From NCBI GenBank assembly GCA_019456165.1, contig VRUJ01000014.1, positions 24,097 to 88,096 of the forward strand: a stretch of DNA of 64,000 bases. Direction: 5' to 3'. The stretch is from Chloroflexota bacterium (GTDB lineage Bacteria > Chloroflexota > Anaerolineae > Anaerolineales > UBA11579). The notes under the pieces are model-generated. The model had not been told where the DNA came from. It saw only the letters and a program-made list of their open reading frames with translations, and searched no databases. Positions 43,290-50,491 of the stretch are shown here, piece by piece. A program made the translations under genes and the position numbers. Within the stretch, counting starts at the first letter, position 1. Each line of letters begins with the position of its first letter.

Positions 43290-44666
43290 TTATAGCTGGG
43301 AAACGTCAATCTGGCCTCTGGCAATGTTAACAAATTTTGCCAGTTTATCCAGGAAGACCAATTCTATACTGCCGACAGGACCGTTGCGGTGCTTGGAAAT
43401 CATTATTTGGGCTAAATTTTTATTCTCCGATTCTGGAATGTCCATCTCTGGACGATAAATGAACATGACTACATCTGAATCCTGCTCTAGTGAGCCAGAT
43501 TCTCGCAGATCGGAAAGCTGTGGGCGTTTGTCGGAGCGCTGCTCCACGGCGCGTGAGAGCTGCGCGGCGGCTAACACGGGGACATTCAATTCGCGCGCCA
43601 GGACTTTCAGGTTGCGGGATATGTAAGAGACTTCCTGCACACGATTTTGATTGCGCGAATCGCTGGTCATTAACTGCAAATAATCGACCACGATCAAATC
43701 CAGGCGGTGTTCCATGTGCAAACGGCGGCACTTGGCGCGCATCTGGGTGGGGGTTATAGCTGGGGTGTCGTCCAGGAAAATTTTTGTGTCACTCAAAACT
43801 TCAATTGCGTGAACGAGCAGTTCCATATCCTTATCTCTCAGGTTGCCTCTTCGCAAACTCAAGGAATCGATACCGGTCTCCTGGGCCAAGAGACGTTGAA
43901 TCAATTGTTCGCTGGACATCTCCATCGAGAAAATCGCCACGTGCTGCTTATGCAGTTGAGCGGCATTCTTGGCTGCGGACATCAGGAAACTGGTTTTGCC
44001 TTGTCCCGGACGGCCGGCAATAATAAGCAGATCAGATGGCTGCATACCGCCGAGTAGCGTATCCAGGTCATTGAATCCGGTAGGAACCCCAAAGATATCC
44101 CCATCCCGACCTGAAAGCTGAGCAATGCGGTCGTAGTAATCGCTCAAAACTTGTTGGATTGGCTGCAGGTCGCTGGTTAGGCGGCGTTCGCTGACACCAA
44201 AAACGGCTTTCTCGGCCTCATCGATCGCTGTTTCTACAGTGATCTCTTCTTGAAAGGCGACTTTGGCTATTTGGTTGGCTGCCTGGATCATGCGGCGGCG
44301 GATAGCGGTCTGTTCAACGATGTGCCCGTAGGATTCGGCATGCAGCGAGGTGGGCACGTTGTTGATCAGCGCGGTCAAATATGCAGGTCCACCGATTTCG
44401 GCTAATTGCCCTACCTGATCTAAATCTTCGGAAACGGTGAGGAAGTCAATTGGAGTGCGCTGCTCTTGCAATCGTGTGAAGGTTTCCCAGATCCAACGGT
44501 GCCGGTGAATGTAGAAGTCTTCAGCCTGCAAGAAATGGGCTACGTCGTAGTAGGCTTCGGGGTTAATTAATATTGATCCGACAACAGCTTCTTCAGCTTC
44601 ACGGCTATGGGGAATACTTTGGGGGGTTGGTGATTGGTCGATTTCTTGAGGGAAAACTTCGCTCAT
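43290..44666 (-). CDS. dnaB: Replicative DNA helicase DnaB
   Basis: 458 residues. The N-terminal domain (PHSREAEEAVVGSILINPEAY) is followed by the RecA-like motor: Walker A AGRPGQGKTSF, H2 IFSMEMSSEQLIQRLLAQ, Walker B LIVVDYLQLM, H4 QLSRAVEQRSDKRPQLSDLR and the Arg-finger region. It unwinds the fork as a hexamer. Immediately downstream are the DnaD-like and DnaC-like genes, which form a helicase-loading operon. Confidence 0.97.
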   Translation of the reverse strand: MSEVFPQEIDQSPTPQSIPHSREAEEAVVGSILINPEAYYDVAHFLQAEDFYIHRHRWIWETFTRLQEQRTPIDFLTVSEDLDQVGQLAEIGGPAYLTALINNVPTSLHAESYGHIVEQTAIRRRMIQAANQIAKVAFQEEITVETAIDEAEKAVFGVSERRLTSDLQPIQQVLSDYYDRIAQLSGRDGDIFGVPTGFNDLDTLLGGMQPSDLLIIAGRPGQGKTSFLMSAAKNAAQLHKQHVAIFSMEMSSEQLIQRLLAQETGIDSLSLRRGNLRDKDMELLVHAIEVLSDTKIFLDDTPAITPTQMRAKCRRLHMEHRLDLIVVDYLQLMTSDSRNQNRVQEVSYISRNLKVLARELNVPVLAAAQLSRAVEQRSDKRPQLSDLRESGSLEQDSDVVMFIYRPEMDIPESENKNLAQIMISKHRNGPVGSIELVFLDKLAKFVNIARGQIDVSQL

Positions 44667-44678
44667 TGTTATGCCAGG

Positions 44679-45251
44679 TTACTTCTTTTTCTTCTTGCCT
44701 TTTTCTTCCTCATCGTCATCGGGCTTATCTGGATCTATCTGCTCAATGAAATCCTCGAATACAGAAAGTCTATTCTCGCCTTCTTCAGATTCTTCCGATT
44801 CAAGGATTTCTGAATCCAGAGGTACCTCATCCCCAATATCCTCTTCCGGGACGATACCAGCGGCTTCCATTACTTCCTGAGAAACAAGGATGGGAACATT
44901 GGTGCGTACTGCAAGTGCAAGAGCATCTGAAGGCCGGGAGTCTATATCCAGGGTATGTCCGTTTACTTCGACAACAATATTGCCGTAATAAACTTCCCCG
45001 CGCAATTCGATCACTTCAACACGAACGATCCTGGCATCCAAAGAGCGAACTAAATTCCGGAGGAGATCGTGGGTCATCGGCCTTTGGACTTCAACCTCTT
45101 GAAGGGCAAAAGTTATTTGCTCAGCCATATATGGGTCGATCCAGATTGCAAGATATCGATCTGCATCCGATTCACGGAGTACGACAATGCGCTGTTGGGA
45201 CATGAGTCCTACACGAATGCTATCAATTACGACTTCTACCATGGTGGACAT
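44679..45251 (-). CDS. Bifunctional nuclease-family (DUF151) protein
   Basis: 190 residues, start with GGAGG six to seven bases upstream. The DUF151/BFN core is clear: VVLRESDADRYLAIWIDPYMAEQI, then ALQEVEVQRPMTHDLLRNL and IDSRPSDALALAVRTNVPIL. Residues from about 135 form an acidic, then Lys-only tail. The family includes nucleases that cut single-stranded DNA or RNA. Its position ahead of dnaB in the same direction suggests a replication or repair link, though many family members have no known role. Confidence 0.9.
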   Translation of the reverse strand: MSTMVEVVIDSIRVGLMSQQRIVVLRESDADRYLAIWIDPYMAEQITFALQEVEVQRPMTHDLLRNLVRSLDARIVRVEVIELRGEVYYGNIVVEVNGHTLDIDSRPSDALALAVRTNVPILVSQEVMEAAGIVPEEDIGDEVPLDSEILESEESEEGENRLSVFEDFIEQIDPDKPDDDEEEKGKKKKK

Positions 45252-45397
45252 TGCCAGCCTCCAAACTTTGAACTATTGCGAAAAACGCTTTCATATCTTA
45301 CGGGGTGGATTCCAGTTTGTATATACAGTAGCAATTCTATCACGGTGAGGGAAGGGATGCAACCAACGAATCTTAAAACCAGTACTTTAAGTCTATT

Positions 45398-45426
45398 TGC
45401 ATTTTTTAAGGTAATTGATTATAATC
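45398..45426 (+). promoter_or_regulatory. Promoter for the OmpR-family regulator
   Basis: TTGCAT at 45398-45403 and TATAAT at 45421-45426, spacer 17. The start would be near 45433, about 60 bases before the TTG start codon. Confidence 0.55.
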
Positions 45427-45494
45427 CGGCCACAATGCCAGGCAGGTCGAATACCTCGGATCAAAAATATTGTACACCCCTGAGGGATGGGTAA

Positions 45495-46178
45495 TTGCCA
45501 AAAAAGAAAAAGGTTATCTCAAGATCAAAAATATTATGGGTAGAGGGTCGCTGGAATAGGAGCAACTCATTTGTACCCACGTTACGCAACAAAGGGTTTA
45601 ACGTTGATTCAGTTTCCACGGGGAAAGAAGCGCTAACTAAAGTAAAAAAAGAAAACCATGCTCTAGTAGTGGTGGACGCAGCCTCAATGCGGACGAGTGG
45701 GAAACGGATTTGTCTTTCCCTGCGAGAGCAGTTAAACGGCAAACCTATATTATTAATCTGTGATCCTAAACGTCAGGCACAGAATATTGAACCATACGCC
45801 AACGTAGTGCTCACCCTTCCTTTTACCGCTCGCAAATTAGTCAACCGCATAAATCCTTTGATGCCCGGAGATAGTGGTCGGAAACTCAAGGCAGGGCCAG
45901 TGCGTTTAAATTTGGAACGCAAACAAGTTACATGCTATGGGAAGAAAACATCATTAACCCCGAGGCTTGTACGGCTTCTAAGGATGCTAATTGAAGCCGA
46001 GGGAGAGGTGGTCGATCGTGAGGAACTGTTCAAGAAGGTGTGGGTAACTGAATACACCGGGGATACGCGTACATTAGACGTGCACATCAGTTGGCTGCGA
46101 AGAGCGATAGAAAAAGACCCACGCAAACCCAAAATCCTGAAGACGATTCGCGGGGTTGGATACCGACTGGACGTTTAA
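45495..46178 (+). CDS. OmpR-family DNA-binding protein with an atypical receiver domain
   Basis: 227 residues from a TTG at 45495. The C-terminal winged helix is well formed (LTPRLVRLLRMLIEAEGEVVDREELFKKVW, TRTLDVHISWLRRAIE, TIRGVGYRLDV read in parts). The receiver-like N-terminal domain keeps an Asp at position 61 (VVVDAAS). It lacks the acidic pair (ILWVEGRW) and the conserved Lys (LTLPF). Phosphorylation is therefore doubtful and it may act as a phosphate-independent regulator. No kinase gene is adjacent. A bidirectional terminator follows. Confidence 0.85.
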   Translation: MPKKKKVISRSKILWVEGRWNRSNSFVPTLRNKGFNVDSVSTGKEALTKVKKENHALVVVDAASMRTSGKRICLSLREQLNGKPILLICDPKRQAQNIEPYANVVLTLPFTARKLVNRINPLMPGDSGRKLKAGPVRLNLERKQVTCYGKKTSLTPRLVRLLRMLIEAEGEVVDREELFKKVWVTEYTGDTRTLDVHISWLRRAIEKDPRKPKILKTIRGVGYRLDV

Positions 46179-46195
46179 CCTATTCCATAATTAAT

Positions 46196-46226
46196 AAAAA
46201 AGGCGTAAAATTGTTACGCCTTTTTT
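46196..46226. terminator. Bidirectional rho-independent terminator between convergent genes
   Basis: AAAAAAGGCGTAA (46196-46208) and TTACGCCTTTTTT (46214-46226) form a 13-bp stem with a five-base loop, with A and T runs suited to both strands. Confidence 0.92.
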
Positions 46227-46249
46227 GATTCAAATTGGGTGATGTGGAA

Positions 46250-47575
46250 TTACTTTGCTTCTCCGAACTTTTCCCGCAGCACATCTTCCAACGTCGGTTG
46301 GCCAATCTCCTGTAATTCATAGCGCACGCGCTGAGATGGTTTGTTGAGATCCATGATGCGCTCCAAGTCTATTGGAGTGCCGATGATGACCAGGTCTGCA
46401 TCAGAATTATTTATGGTCAGTTCGGTTTCCCGTATCTGTTCGCTGCCATATCCCATGGCAGGCAGCACTGGGCCGGTAGTGGGATATTTTTCATAGGTCT
46501 CAAGGATTGAACCCATTGCGAATGGACGCGGATCAATTATCTCTGCCGCGCCAAAGCGGCGAGCAGCCACCCAACCTGCACCGTAAGCCATTTCTCCATG
46601 CGTTAGAGTTGGGCCGTCCTCGACGACAAGCACTCGCTTGCCGCGGATCGCATCAGGGTCAGCAACAAACAATGGCGAGGCGCCTTCGATGATTACTGCC
46701 TCAGGATTAATAGAATGCAGGTTTTGGCGGACAGTAATAACGTCTTCGGAAGCAGCAGTATCTACTTTATTTATTACGAATACATCTGCGAGAAGAGCAT
46801 TGACCTCCCCAGGATGGTAGGCTAGCTCGTGGCCAGGGCGATGAGGGTCAGCGACCACAATGTGCAGATCCGGGGCAAAGAAAGGCAAGTCGTTATTTCC
46901 GCCATCCCACAAGACTATATCTACCTCTTGCTCGGCTTTGCGAAGAATTTTCTCGTAATCTGCACCCGCGAAAACGATCACGCCATTATCGATATGCGGC
47001 TCGTATTCTTCACGTTCCTCAATTGTACATTCGTGCTTGTCCAGGTCGTCGTAATTGGCAAAGCGCTGTACCGCTTGTTTCGCCAGATCGCCGTATGGCA
47101 TTGGGTGGCGAATGGCAGCTACGCTGTAACCAAGCTCGATCAATATTTTTGAAACGCGGCGGGTTGTTTGACTTTTCCCGGCGCCTGTGCGCACCGCGCA
47201 AATGGAAACCAATGGTTTGCTTGGTTTTATTACCGTGGTGTTCATCCCCATTAATCGGAAATCTGCTCCAGCCGCAAGGACAGATGACGCTTTATGCATC
47301 ACATACTGGTGAGGCACATCACTATACGCGAATACGACCTGATCGATTTTTTCTTCTTTAATCAATTTTATTAGGTCTTCTTCGGGGAAAATGGGAATCC
47401 CATTGGGGTAAAGCTCGCCAGATAGTTCGAGAGGGTAATTGCGCCCTCCAATTCCGGGAATCTGTGTGGCTGTGAAGGCAACGACTTCATAATCTTTATT
47501 GTTCCGAAAAAAAACATTGAAGTTATGGAAATCGCGCCCAGCGGCGCCCATAATCAGAGTACGGATGCGAGACAT
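46250..47575 (-). CDS. Cyclic 2,3-diphosphoglycerate synthetase-like P-loop GTPase
   Basis: 441 residues. It has an N-terminal Rossmann-like region (RIRTLIMGAAGRDFHNFN), a P-loop in AVRTGAGKSQTTRRVSKIL, the VLWDGGNND block and GTP-type NKVD (FVINKVDTA). This arrangement matches the family of archaeal cyclic 2,3-diphosphoglycerate synthetase and related GTPases. cDPG is a thermoadaptation solute in methanogens. In bacteria the reaction of these homologues is mostly unproven. It is a single gene between the terminator at 46196 and argS. Confidence 0.85.
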   Translation of the reverse strand: MSRIRTLIMGAAGRDFHNFNVFFRNNKDYEVVAFTATQIPGIGGRNYPLELSGELYPNGIPIFPEEDLIKLIKEEKIDQVVFAYSDVPHQYVMHKASSVLAAGADFRLMGMNTTVIKPSKPLVSICAVRTGAGKSQTTRRVSKILIELGYSVAAIRHPMPYGDLAKQAVQRFANYDDLDKHECTIEEREEYEPHIDNGVIVFAGADYEKILRKAEQEVDIVLWDGGNNDLPFFAPDLHIVVADPHRPGHELAYHPGEVNALLADVFVINKVDTAASEDVITVRQNLHSINPEAVIIEGASPLFVADPDAIRGKRVLVVEDGPTLTHGEMAYGAGWVAARRFGAAEIIDPRPFAMGSILETYEKYPTTGPVLPAMGYGSEQIRETELTINNSDADLVIIGTPIDLERIMDLNKPSQRVRYELQEIGQPTLEDVLREKFGEAK

Positions 47576-47672
47576 TCATCTCTCCTTGTATTTTGATTTT
47601 CTTTCACTTTGCAAAAGTTGATAACTCCATAGTTGGGATAACCATTGGTAACCTTTGCAAGGATTTTTATTA

Positions 47673-49445
47673 TCACATTACATCCGGCGCGAGGATGCCT
47701 AGAACGCCTAAAGTGTTGGCGATAGCCTGCCGAGCGGCTGCAACTAAACGCAAGCGTCCAGCCCGTACCTCGGGTGGGGCTTTGAGCACCGGACATTGTT
47801 TATAGAAGTCGTTAAATGCACGCGCCAGATTATAAGCCAAATTAGTAATGCGCAGGGTTTTGAATTCATCGGCAGCGTGCTGAATTTCCTCAGGCATGCG
47901 GGAGATCATATCTATCAATTCGATCTCACTCGGTGCCAGGTCGTGCTGCGGAAGTTGACTCTCCGGCAGCGCCCCCTCCATTCGCTTTAAAATGCTATTG
48001 GCTCGCACATGTGCATATTGGATGTACGGTGCGGCTTGTCCATTAAAGTCCAGAGCGCTTTCCCAGTCAAAGGTGGCGATCTTGGTGTTATCACGCGCTA
48101 ACATGGGATATTTTATGGCTCCCAAAGAAACGGCTTTAGCAACACTATGTTTTTGCTCTTCAGTCAGCTCGGGATTTTTTTCTTGCACAAGTTCTCGCGC
48201 GCGTTGTTCAGCCTCACGCAATAGATCTTCCAGGAGCACTACCGTTCCCTCGCGCGACGCCATGGTCACATTTCCAGGCAGGTTTACGATTTCGTAGGGC
48301 AGGTGGAGGAGCTTATCTGTCCAGGGATATCCCATGATCTCCAACGTTTTATAGACCTGTTGGAGGTGCAAAGACTGGCGCACATCGACAATATAGATCG
48401 AGCGGACCAGGTCGGGATAATCGCTGAATTTTCGTGGAGCTAGCGCCAAATCCCAGGTTGAGTATAGAGCAGTTCCATCGGAGCGCAGGATGACCATGAC
48501 GCGGTATTTTTCCTGCTCCAAACCCAAGATTTCGTCCAAATGTATGACGACTGCTCCTTCTGGGCGTTCGTCGATAGCTATCTCTTTGGCAATCAGGTCT
48601 GCAACCAAATCTTTGCCGGTTTGATCTAGTTCACTCTGCCAATAAAAGATATCGAAGGGAATATCCAGGGCATCGTAAGCAATATCGAAACCTTCACGCG
48701 ACCACTGGTGTGTTTTTTCATACAGAGCCATGAAATCCGGATCCCTGGCTTCCCACTGAGCGAAAACCTCACGCATTTCGGCTTCAAGATCGGGGTTTTC
48801 TTCTAACAGCCGGTTGGCTTCTACATATATATCACCCATCCAACGGATCTTATCTTCTGGAGGTTCTTCACCTGCGTGGTTTTTCTGGTAATTCCAAATC
48901 CACTTAATCACGTGCAGCCCTGAGTCCCCGGGGTAATTGGCGCGCACTACATCGTATCCCGCCCACTCCAAAATGTTGCATATCGCCGCGCCCAGGATCA
49001 TGTTGCGCAAATGCCCGACGTGGATGGGTTTATGCGTGTTGGGTTGGGAATATTCCACCATGACCTGCTCAGCTTTATCTACGCCCCGCCCATAGTCCGC
49101 ACCCATAGTAAGCACGTCATCGATCACTCGGCGGCTGTAATCGCCTGCCGAGAAATACAGATTCACATAACCCTTTACGGCCTCAACACGAGAGAACCCC
49201 TCGGGAGTACCCAACTGCTGGGCTATAGCCGCGGCGATCTCCTGGGCGCGTTCGGGAACCACCACTTTTTTACCAGAACGCGCTTCTTCAGCGGCCGCCT
49301 GGAAAAATGATGTGGAGATGCCCCATTCGCCTGAAAAGGGTATGCGCATCCACTTGATCTCGTCCGGAGTGGGGATATCATTCTGCGAGCAGTAGCTGCG
49401 TATTTTTTCTTCAGTGGCTTGGCGTTCTTTGTCGAACATCATCAC
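47673..49445 (-). CDS. argS: Arginyl-tRNA synthetase
   Basis: 590 residues, class I. The HIGH motif is HVGH (142-145, in QPNTHKPIHVGHLRNMILG), and the KMSKS region is MASREGTVV, as in class Ia ArgRS variants lacking the canonical lysine. The C-terminal DALR anticodon-binding domain ends the protein (NLARAFNDFYKQCPVL). It charges tRNA-Arg. Start codon ATG at 49445, with further Met codons just after it. It follows rpsT, separated by a terminator. Confidence 0.96.
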   Translation of the reverse strand: MMMFDKERQATEEKIRSYCSQNDIPTPDEIKWMRIPFSGEWGISTSFFQAAAEEARSGKKVVVPERAQEIAAAIAQQLGTPEGFSRVEAVKGYVNLYFSAGDYSRRVIDDVLTMGADYGRGVDKAEQVMVEYSQPNTHKPIHVGHLRNMILGAAICNILEWAGYDVVRANYPGDSGLHVIKWIWNYQKNHAGEEPPEDKIRWMGDIYVEANRLLEENPDLEAEMREVFAQWEARDPDFMALYEKTHQWSREGFDIAYDALDIPFDIFYWQSELDQTGKDLVADLIAKEIAIDERPEGAVVIHLDEILGLEQEKYRVMVILRSDGTALYSTWDLALAPRKFSDYPDLVRSIYIVDVRQSLHLQQVYKTLEIMGYPWTDKLLHLPYEIVNLPGNVTMASREGTVVLLEDLLREAEQRARELVQEKNPELTEEQKHSVAKAVSLGAIKYPMLARDNTKIATFDWESALDFNGQAAPYIQYAHVRANSILKRMEGALPESQLPQHDLAPSEIELIDMISRMPEEIQHAADEFKTLRITNLAYNLARAFNDFYKQCPVLKAPPEVRAGRLRLVAAARQAIANTLGVLGILAPDVM

Positions 49446-49493
49446 CCTTCAATATAAATCATATCGTGCAAAATTGCACACGTTATTATAGAC

Positions 49494-49522
49494 AAAAAAA
49501 CGGGAGCGCGTAAGGCTCCCGT
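49494..49522 (-). terminator. Rho-independent terminator of rpsT
   Basis: On the minus strand ACGGGAGC and GCTCCCGT form the stem, followed by a T run (A run at 49494-49500 on the plus strand). Confidence 0.9.
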
Positions 49523-49544
49523 AGGCTTTTAAGGTAATTGCCGG

Positions 49545-49823
49545 CTACTTGCTGCCGCCTTTTTCAAGAGCCGCTAAGCTTTTCATGAGCTTGCCTTTGC
49601 GGCGGGAAGCGTTGTTCCTATGCAGGATGCCTTTCTCTGCGGCTTTATCCAGAGCTTTGACAGCCAGCAATGTTGCGCTACGTGCTGCTTCCACCTCGCC
49701 AGCTTCGATAGCTGTCCGCGCTTTCGTTACGTAAGTTCGCGCTGCACCGCGGAATACGCGGTTGTGCAGGCGTCGTTTGTTATTCTGGCGAATACGTTTC
49801 ATCGCCGATTTTGTGTTTGCCAA
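49545..49823 (-). CDS. rpsT: 30S ribosomal protein S20
   Basis: 92 residues, start TTG at 49823 with GGAGG seven bases upstream. The sequence MANTKSAMKRIRQNNKRRLHN, the helical middle (AIEAGEVEAARSATLLAVKAL) and KGILHRNNASRRKGKLMKSL identify S20, which binds 16S rRNA. In E. coli rpsT also starts with UUG, a feature tied to autogenous control, so the TTG here may have the same meaning. It has its own promoter and terminator. Confidence 0.96.
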   Translation of the reverse strand: MANTKSAMKRIRQNNKRRLHNRVFRGAARTYVTKARTAIEAGEVEAARSATLLAVKALDKAAEKGILHRNNASRRKGKLMKSLAALEKGGSK

Positions 49824-49861
49824 CTTAATGCCTCCAAATTACTTGCTTCTTTCGGACGAGA

Positions 49862-49890
49862 ATTCTACTTGAGGGCGGCAATTTTGTCTA
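49862..49890 (-). promoter_or_regulatory. Promoter of rpsT
   Basis: On the minus strand TAGACA (49890-49885), a 17-base spacer, TAGAAT (49867-49862). It lies about 40 bases ahead of the TTG start. Confidence 0.5.
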
Positions 49891-49913
49891 GGTTTTGGGT
49901 GGGAGGGTGAATA

Positions 49914-49944
49914 GACCTTTCGGGTTTTTAAAACCCGAAAGGTC
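49914..49944. repeat. Perfect 15-bp inverted repeat
   Basis: GACCTTTCGGGTTTT and its exact complement AAAACCCGAAAGGTC around a single central T. It lies between two divergent promoters, where a terminator would be unexpected, so it may be a REP- or MITE-like element or a boundary of the accessory insert. Confidence 0.75.
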
Positions 49945-49972
49945 TCAGATTACCGAAGCGTATGGTTTGTGC

Positions 49973-50001
49973 TTGCCCTCGCTTCTCGATTTTGCTATAC
50001 T
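49973..50001 (+). promoter_or_regulatory. Promoter for the DUF6979-like/STAND pair
   Basis: TTGCCC at 49973-49978, 17 bases, TATACT at 49996-50001. Both boxes and the spacer length are identical to those of the DegU promoter at 5721-5749. Confidence 0.65.
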
Positions 50002-50021
50002 GGGGTAGATAAATTCATTAT

Positions 50022-50038
50022 TACCCCATGAGGGGGTA
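50022..50038 (+). promoter_or_regulatory. Palindrome TACCCC-ATGA-GGGGGTA in the leader, CsoR-operator-like
   Basis: TACCCCATGAGGGGGTA lies about 15 bases after the predicted transcription start and resembles the site at 20397-20415. It could bind a CsoR-family repressor or form an RNA hairpin. Confidence 0.35.
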
Positions 50039-50077
50039 TATGAAAGATTATTATTATTCAAGTGAAGAGAGATTGGA

Positions 50078-50467
50078 ATGAATAAATATGCAAAATCTGC
50101 TCTAGAAGCTGTAAGATTAGTTAAAGAATCCGAAGAAATTGGACCAAAAAAGGCTTGGGAGATTGCAACCTCGAATTATTATGGAGTTGGAACACCCTCA
50201 CAGAAAAAGAGCTGCCCGAAATGTACTTTTTTAGGGCTTTGTGATGAAGGATTGATAAATGGGATACCTCCAGGAAATTACACTAATTCTGCGAAAAATA
50301 AAAAATATGCAATAGATGCAATTGAATTGTTATCAAAGGATTCTCAACTAGCTAAAAACAAGAATGCACTCTGGATAAAAGTATTTGATGGAAAACCAAT
50401 AACTCATAATGATCAAATGGATGTTGTTATTGCCCTTTGGAAAAAGGGTTTAATAAAGGTAAAATAG
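50078..50467 (+). CDS. Small DUF6979-like protein of unknown function
   Basis: 129 residues. The middle carries SQKKSCPKCTFLGLCDEGLI, NGIPPGNYTNSAKNKKYAID and AIELL, which I associate with DUF6979 (recalled, not searched). It has a CxxC pair and looks cytoplasmic. AT-rich codon use contrasts with flanking housekeeping genes. It lies 24 bases before the STAND gene with its own promoter upstream, so the two are probably co-transcribed. Function unknown. Confidence 0.7.
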   Translation: MNKYAKSALEAVRLVKESEEIGPKKAWEIATSNYYGVGTPSQKKSCPKCTFLGLCDEGLINGIPPGNYTNSAKNKKYAIDAIELLSKDSQLAKNKNALWIKVFDGKPITHNDQMDVVIALWKKGLIKVK

Positions 50468-50491
50468 AGATAAATCAATCAGGTTGAGGAT

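Noticed and set aside
43420..44057. Long open frames antisense and in other frames inside dnaB
   Set aside because: Shadow frames of a clearly coding gene, with low-complexity Arg/Ser/Pro products.
47673..49445. ArgS as a damaged gene because KMSKS is not canonical
   Set aside because: Many class I ArgRS enzymes lack the second KMSKS lysine. MASREG is compatible with a normal enzyme.
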